Below, in pieces: positions 59,001 to 64,000 of a DNA stretch of 64,000 nucleotides (positions are counted from its first letter, which is position 1; every line of letters starts with the position of its first letter). The stretch comes from Phoenix dactylifera. Its lineage: Eukaryota; Streptophyta; Magnoliopsida; Arecales; Arecaceae. The DNA lies in the NCBI RefSeq assembly GCF_009389715.1, contig NC_052397.1:14518129-14582128 (forward strand), given 5' to 3'. A model generated the notes under the pieces. The model saw only the letters and a list, made by a program, of their open reading frames with translations. It ran no database searches and was not told where the DNA came from. A program made the translations under genes and the position numbers.

Positions 59001-61721
59001 AGCCTGACGAGGACGTCAGGGCTTGAACGGGGGGAGTATGTGAGGATCCGTGCGGACGTGTGTTTAGTCCCACATCGGTTATTCGCTGGGTAGCTCTTGG
59101 GTACTTATATAGGATCAAGGAACCTAAATAATAACTTCCGGCTAGCCATTTTGGATGAGGTCCTGGGTTGTTACAATAACATATAATCCTAAAGATGTTA
59201 TATGATGGACACAACTCACAACAGATTTTTTTTTTAAAATTCTTGCTGTTCTCAAATCTGAAACTAACAATTTTATATTGCCAATATTAATTTTTAACAA
59301 ATAAAATAAGTAAAAAGTCACAATACTGTTTTGTCAAAGTCATTGGTCATTACATGCCACTATAAGAGCTAATTGAGCCTAACAGAGTATTCAGAAACAA
59401 TTAATTTTTTTTACACTTCAAAAAAAGAATTAGTTTTACATAACTACTCTAGACCATTGATGCTTTTAGTTCACACCTGTTTTACATGACTTCTCAGAAG
59501 AAGGATGCATATATCAATTCTCCCACCAGATTTCAAACATCCTTATATGCAGGCGAATCGTGCCATAACAAATGTTTGCAATATCGACGCTTACTGTCAG
59601 CACAGGGCATACTCTAACAATCCAGTACAGTTCACACGCTTCATACCAACATATGGTACAAGTGCTGTCTCAACTCTAACAGCATAAGATATGATGATAC
59701 AAGGACCCTGTACTGACCTGACTCGTACCACTAATTTTACAGTAGAGGGTCCAGTACGAAGACTGAAAATAATGATCTAGGACCTAAGCAATTTCAAATG
59801 TAGTCACATGCATAGGTGGCATGGAGATAAGCAAAAGGGATTCACCAAGTTGCATGTTGTCATAGCATTTATGTAAGCATGTAAGCAGGGCTCTGGTGTA
59901 AATAGAATCTGCTTTGCAGCAGTATTTATCGAGATATATGTGACATTCTCACATATATCCTCCAAGGTATAAAGTTACAAGCATGGTACTAAATAATGTC
60001 CCGATGACCATTTAACATTACAACAACTTTTATTAACAGTTTTGAGGCTCCTCCATCATGTCACAATGTGCCTTAAAAATTATGGATGTTTAGTAGTATG
60101 GAATGTTTAGTTATATGTAATCATCATTAAGTTATCTGTCATAACCACTATCTGACAATAGTAACAGTACATCTGACTGATATTAACTTTTATATCTTAT
60201 TCAGATACAAGATTTTGTTAATGAAGTTACTTTGTTATGATCCATTATTTGGGCCAATAACAACCATCATAATGCAGTGAAACAACCAAAAAGATTTTTT
60301 GAGCTTTGAATTTGGCAAAGTGATGGTTTTCTGTACTGTCCAAACCGCTTCTAACAGTTTTCTGCCATAGCCGTTAATATTTGAGCCAAGAGAATTTAAT
60401 CTTTGGGTATTTTATAATCACCCCCTTCATAAATGAGATACTCCAACTTTACCTGGAATAACAGGTTGGCAACAACTTATGATAGCACCAGTTATGCAAC
60501 AAGCTCAATATAACTGACTAGAAAATGCTAGTGGTGACCTGTGATTGCAGGTGGGTTTCAATTTGACAAAAATGTGTTTGGAATTAGAACATACTAGTTT
60601 ATCATTATATACTCTACTGAAACATCTAGTGTCCACCCACACTTTCATGTCATTGAAATATATGAAAATTTGATACCAGTCACAAATTATATTTTGCAAG
60701 TTCTACAATTAATATCACCTTTCAAGAAATGGCAAAATAATAAAAATGGAACATGCAATGAAAAGAGGCAGGATAATTAGGTAGCGTATAATGACATCTT
60801 GAGCAAATAATGCAGATACTTTATAGCATACCTGAGCAAGATGTTTGAAGTCTGATAGTGCTTTCATAAGACCCAAGTTAAGTACTCTTGCAGTCATAAA
60901 GAAACATTCACATATAAATGAAAATTTATTCTTTCTTGAACAACCCATCAATGGCTTGGCTTTAGAAAGGGCACAATTCCCACTATTACCACCAGAACTT
61001 GTAGCTTCCTGGGATTCTAAGACATGGTTATCTTCCCCAAAGTTATTGACATGCCCATCAGTCCTCTCCCAATTTCCATTATCTATCCATGCTGTAACCT
61101 CTTCAGATGATGCATGCATTGCTGTCAATTGTCTAATATAAACAGTGGCACTAATTAGAAGTCAATAAAATAAATGAGTCAGCAATAAAAAAAAAAGAGC
61201 AAATAGAAAACAGACTCACTTGAAATCTAGACGATTGTTATAAAATAAATAGTTTGCAACAATTTTGTCCCTTTTTGTTGTGGCTGCATCTAGAAAGGGT
61301 TCACAAAGCCGAAGCATTACAGCACTAAGATTAACAAACGTTCCAGAACTGGCACATAATATTGGATCAACCTGCAGCATGATTACGTATCATGTTGATA
61401 ACTTTAACCAAATGAACAGAAGTGAAATATGAATAGGGGAAAAAAGCATATAACATATGATACTAGAGAATGCATCTATTATATGTTCCTATTGATATTA
61501 ATCTTTTTGACGATTACCTGCATGCGGGACCTGGCTGAGTTTTTTTAATCACTTCAGCAAGATATTCAAGAACTTTGTCCCGTGTATCCACATTTTTCAG
61601 TAGGGCAAGGAAAACTTCTCCAAGGCCATCATATAAAATATTCATGACTGTCCTGATTGTTGTGTAAGATGATAATAAATCAGCTGGCCGGCGCGTTGAT
61701 GCTTCAGAGAAGCATTGCTGA
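50060..61721 (-). CDS. PUB1: Ubiquitin conjugation factor E4 (UFD2-type U-box E3/E4), 3' part of the gene
   Basis: Fifteen exons on the minus strand: 61721-61518, 61373-61220, 61132-60832, 57419-57267, 54758-54555, 54436-54324, 54220-54106, 53949-53860, 53748-53545, 53402-53307, 52854-52732, 52611-52519, 52416-52252, 50408-50319, 50233-50060. They follow plant PUB1/MUSE3 collinearly: [29 protein letters not shown], the UFD2 core ([36 protein letters not shown]) and the C-terminal U-box ([49 protein letters not shown]). E4 enzymes extend ubiquitin chains with CDC48/p97; the Arabidopsis gene controls NLR immune-receptor turnover. The N-terminal half lies beyond the window. The first two listed exons are 204 and 154 bases where frame demands 205 and 152, giving two apparent frameshifts. 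All later exons are in frame. Confidence 0.93.
50409..52251 (-). other. Intron inside the U-box of the E4 gene
   Basis: A 1.8-kb AT-rich intron that splits the U-box after DPIQ. Nothing else was recognised in it. Confidence 0.7.
55717..56060. mobile_element. hAT-like non-autonomous element, GAGCTTGGC-word body
   Basis: The left end TAGGGCTACAAAGGAACCAAG (quoted to 20: AGGGCTACAAAGGAACCAAG) and the reverse complement of the right end (TAGGGGTGCAAACCAACCGA) are imperfect inverted repeats. The flanking 8-mers TATATAGC (55709-55716) and TATAGAGC (56061-56068) differ at one base, as in a hAT target duplication. The 344-bp body is made of degenerate GAGCTTGGCTC/AAGCTCGAG words and has no coding capacity. 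It lies in an intron of the E4 gene. Confidence 0.72.
56258..56541. repeat. 143-bp tandem duplication
   Basis: Copy 1 (56258-56400) and copy 2 (56401-about 56541) share 'gttgtagttgttatta', 'aatatataacatttattt' and 'gtgttcccttgaccaccc' with only scattered substitutions. It lies in an E4 gene intron. Confidence 0.9.
57833..57973. mobile_element. hAT-like MITE, GGTACCG-word body
   Basis: 141 bp flanked by an exact 8-bp target duplication, GTCCAAAG (57825-57832 and 57974-57981). The left end CATGGTATGCTATACCG pairs with the reverse complement of the right end, TAAGGTTCGCTGTACCG. The body is a run of CGGTACC/GTACCGG variants, so the strand folds on itself almost anywhere. No coding capacity. Confidence 0.75.
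58713..58849 (+). repeat. 5' LTR of the TRIM
   Basis: 137 bp, directly repeated at 59039-59175. Confidence 0.93.
58852..58863 (+). other. Primer-binding site for initiator tRNA-Met
   Basis: TGGTATCAGAGC begins two bases after the 5' LTR, the standard position and sequence for priming by initiator tRNA-Met. Confidence 0.9.
59039..59175 (+). repeat. 3' LTR of the TRIM
   Basis: 137 bp, same length as the 5' LTR. Confidence 0.93.
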
Positions 61722-64000
61722 CTGTTGAATTGTAAAAAAGAAAATGGAAAAGGTAATGAGGAAAAAGGAAAAAGATACATCATAAGCATGAGAACATGTA
61801 TATTAGGGTCATATTAAACTAATAGGTAATCAGGCAGTTGTCTTGACAAGTGAAAATCATTCTCATATGTTAAAAGCAGGTAATAAATGATGTGGCCTAC
61901 AAAGACATGATTCCAAAATGTGCTTGCCTAAATGATTGGATACATATTAACCATAAATCAAGCCCCCACTTACTTGTGTGCTTTATTAGAAGGAACAAAG
62001 CTGCCTTATTTTTGTTAATATTTTTACATAAAGTATATATGATCTATAAGAGGGAAAGGAGTAGTATTTTTGTTAATATTTTTACATAGAGTATATATGG
62101 TCTATAAGAGGGAAAGGAGTAGGTAATGAATTTCAATTTAATTATCTAGTGAATAAGTGAAAAGAGAATCATGAATCACAAAAAAAAAGTTTAGTAGATA
62201 AATTAGATATATAGAACCTCCTGTGCCCCAATTCTTTTCATGTTCCATGTGAAGTAGGTTAAGCATTTAACTATTGCATAACCTTACACAAAATTCTTCA
62301 TATGATGATTTGACAGATGCCTGCTGCAAAATACCTTCACTAGAATATTTTTCTTGCCAAATTGCCAGTCAGTAAGGGTGATATATTCAAGAAAGAGTAA
62401 TACATAACTTATCTATAGCAAACAAAAATTGCTGATGCAATAGATACATGATTGTGAATGGCCTGTGAAAAAATTAAGGATAACAGAAAAAAATTTAAAT
62501 GCAAGAATGTGATAAAAATGTTAGAACCAAGGATCTAACAGCCACTGGCAGACATGGCAAATACTTTGGCATGTCATGCCGTGCTGATGCACATCTGATG
62601 CCAGCTGGAAAAGAAAAATGCCCTATTCTAACTAAAAACTAAAAAAGTGACTTATAGTCATACCAATCCAAAACCAGGTTTTGGGACTTGCCCAACACAA
62701 ACCAACACCTGAAACCATGGCTTGCATCATGAGGAATATAAAATTTAGCAAAAACGAACAGCAACAAAGAGTATTTAAACATGACATAAATATGTGGGAT
62801 AAGGCTTCTCAGTTGTAGCCAACTACTCTATATTCCAGCACTTGCGCCCATTACCATTTGGAGCTACAAATTTCAAACATCAGGAGGTGCTTTCCCAAGT
62901 GTTTGACCTAGATAATTCTCACATCATTTCTTCAAGAAATGAACAATATTGCCCCAACCATTGTTCTAGAAAGAGACAGAGAGAGAGAGAGAGAGGTATC
63001 TTCATTAAATTATGGTTATGAGTATCTAACAAACTAGGTAAACTCCAAAAATAAATAAATAAATAAGTAAATAAATGAATGATATAAGGGGTATTAGCTT
63101 CCAATTGGAGCACATTAATGTGTGCATTAAGTTGACAGCCCAGAGATGGGTATAGAGTTCTTTGATGAGGGAGAACCAAATGGACCAACAAACTGAGGAT
63201 TGGATCTATTTTTTTCCTGATACAAGAGGATTGGATCTTTTCTCTATGCTTTCTACTAGGCAGTATGGTGCAAAGAAAAAAAATTATTAACCACTTGGAC
63301 AGATTTAGATAGTCCCAGAGATCTTATGATTGTTATACCCAAACATGGACAGGAAAAATAATTATTTAGAAAAATAAATAGTTTTTGATGTAGTGAAGTT
63401 TTACTTTGACTGAAAGGCTAATTTTGAGTCAAGTTCTTCTTTTTAATTAGAATCCTAGGGTTCTGTAGGTGATTTGGGAGCCCATTTAGGATTAGAACTT
63501 AGATTTTTAGGAAATTTTACATTTCCAAATAGTGGCCTATTAGAATTGACAGTTTTTGTATGATATATAGATACTTCATAATGAAACATTTCTTCCCATG
63601 TCCTCTTATCGCCATGACTTTTTTTTTCTTCTTCTTCGTCAACTTCTCGGCATATTTTACATGCAACACAATTCAAAGATTTGCTTCATTTGGTATTAGA
63701 TGTGATTAAAAACTCTGACCATGAAGCAGAGGCATCCTCTTTGAAATCCATGAAACAATGTGGCTACTGGCTAGTACCAAGCATGACAATTGGTTTCAAC
63801 AAGATGAAGGAAACCTTGATATAACGATGATGCAATCAGTGGCATACGACAATCTATTAAGACGGTAATAGCATACAGGAGAAATAGGCAAAGCATAACA
63901 CATAGTTCGATCGTCTTAACAGCCAGATGCAACAAAGCTTTATGCTTATAAAAGCAAGAAGAGCACAATCTAAAACTTGAAAGCAACCAAATAAAAGGGA
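61722..64000 (-). other. E4 gene intron (partial), running out of the window
   Basis: The upstream E4 exon, which in relatives ends just before GQQCFSEAS, was not found here, so at least 2.3 kb of intron is present. It holds a 58-bp tandem duplication (62007-62122), an (AG)n run near 62977-62995 and a degenerate (AAAT)n run at 63047-63080. No domain was recognised in the open frames at 62919-63191, 63455-63676 or 63771-63986. Confidence 0.65.
62007..62122. repeat. 58-bp tandem duplication
   Basis: Copies at 62007-62064 and 62065-62122 differ at two positions. Both run from 'tatttttgttaatattt' to 'ggaaaggagtag'. Confidence 0.95.

Larger units (their letters stand above)
58713..59175 (+). mobile_element. 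TRIM (terminal-repeat retrotransposon in miniature), complete structure
   Basis: Two 137-bp LTRs (58713-58849 and 59039-59175), starting TGTGAGGA and ending GTTGTTACA, enclose a 189-bp internal region. The 5-bp target duplication ATAAC flanks the element exactly (58708-58712 and 59176-59180). The primer-binding site TGGTATCAGAGC (58852-58863) matches the 3' end of initiator methionine tRNA, and a purine tract (about 59028-59036) precedes the 3' LTR. The LTRs carry TTAGTCCCACATCGG, a phrase common in plant TRIMs. The element has no coding capacity and must have been mobilised by another element. By eye the LTRs differ at 6 sites, which suggests insertion within a few million years. Confidence 0.93.
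57420..60831 (-). other. E4 gene intron with a TRIM and a hAT-like MITE
   Basis: A 3.4-kb intron. It holds the GGTACC-word element at 57833-57973 and the miniature LTR element at 58713-59175. The rest is AT-rich with nothing recognised. Confidence 0.75.

Noticed and set aside
1-64000. CRISPR arrays, rRNA genes, true tRNA genes, bacterial-type operons
   Set aside because: None seen. The tRNA-like blocks near 2100-2340 lack a foldable complete tRNA, and all gene structure is eukaryotic.

Overview
The window is nuclear DNA from a flowering plant. Genes are split by introns of 0.1 to 8 kb, the DNA between genes is AT-rich, and every recognisable protein has a well-known plant counterpart. The coding exons do not show the strong GC gradient of grasses, and the introns are large and full of transposons. 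My best guess is a non-grass monocot such as a palm, held with low certainty.

Layout, left to right. (1) 1-20820, plus strand: a long nucleotidyltransferase with a PAP/OAS1 substrate-binding domain. Seven exons are visible and exon 1 lies before the window. Its 8-kb fifth visible intron is a nest of DNA transposons. (2) 24667-26825, minus strand: a small four-exon gene for a conserved plastid-targeted protein of unknown role, with a Tourist-like MITE just upstream. (3) 27649-28323: a solo LTR with intact 5-bp target-site duplications. (4) 30017-34506, plus strand: a five-exon SpoU/TrmH-type tRNA methyltransferase, probably organellar. (5) 37347-37446, minus strand: a MIR398 hairpin whose mature sequence matches canonical miR398 exactly. 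It is hidden under meaningless open frames. (6) 38156-40009, plus strand: an intronless PLS-DYW pentatricopeptide repeat protein, followed by a large palindromic dinucleotide repeat. (7) 41981-44401, plus strand: two tandem nodulin-related protein (NRP1-like) genes with duplicated promoters, plus a third promoter copy that has no gene. (8) 50060-61721, minus strand: the last 15 exons of a ubiquitin conjugation factor E4 (UFD2-type U-box) gene; the 5' half lies beyond the window. Two neighbouring exons have lengths that do not fit the reading frame, by -1 and +2 bases. Its introns carry a complete miniature LTR element (TRIM) and two hAT-like elements.

The genes are independent units, not an operon. 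Two neighbourhoods may be ancient. From memory, MIR398A and NRP1 are adjacent in Arabidopsis (AT2G03445/AT2G03440), and the SpoU methyltransferase and the E4 gene are also adjacent there (AT5G15390/AT5G15400). MIR398 and the NRP genes also share a stress theme (copper and heat), and the NRP promoters hold a conserved heat-shock-element-like core.

The most unusual structural signal is a set of short elements with hAT-style ends and 8-bp target duplications. The body of each one is a degenerate repetition of a different self-complementary 5-7-base word.
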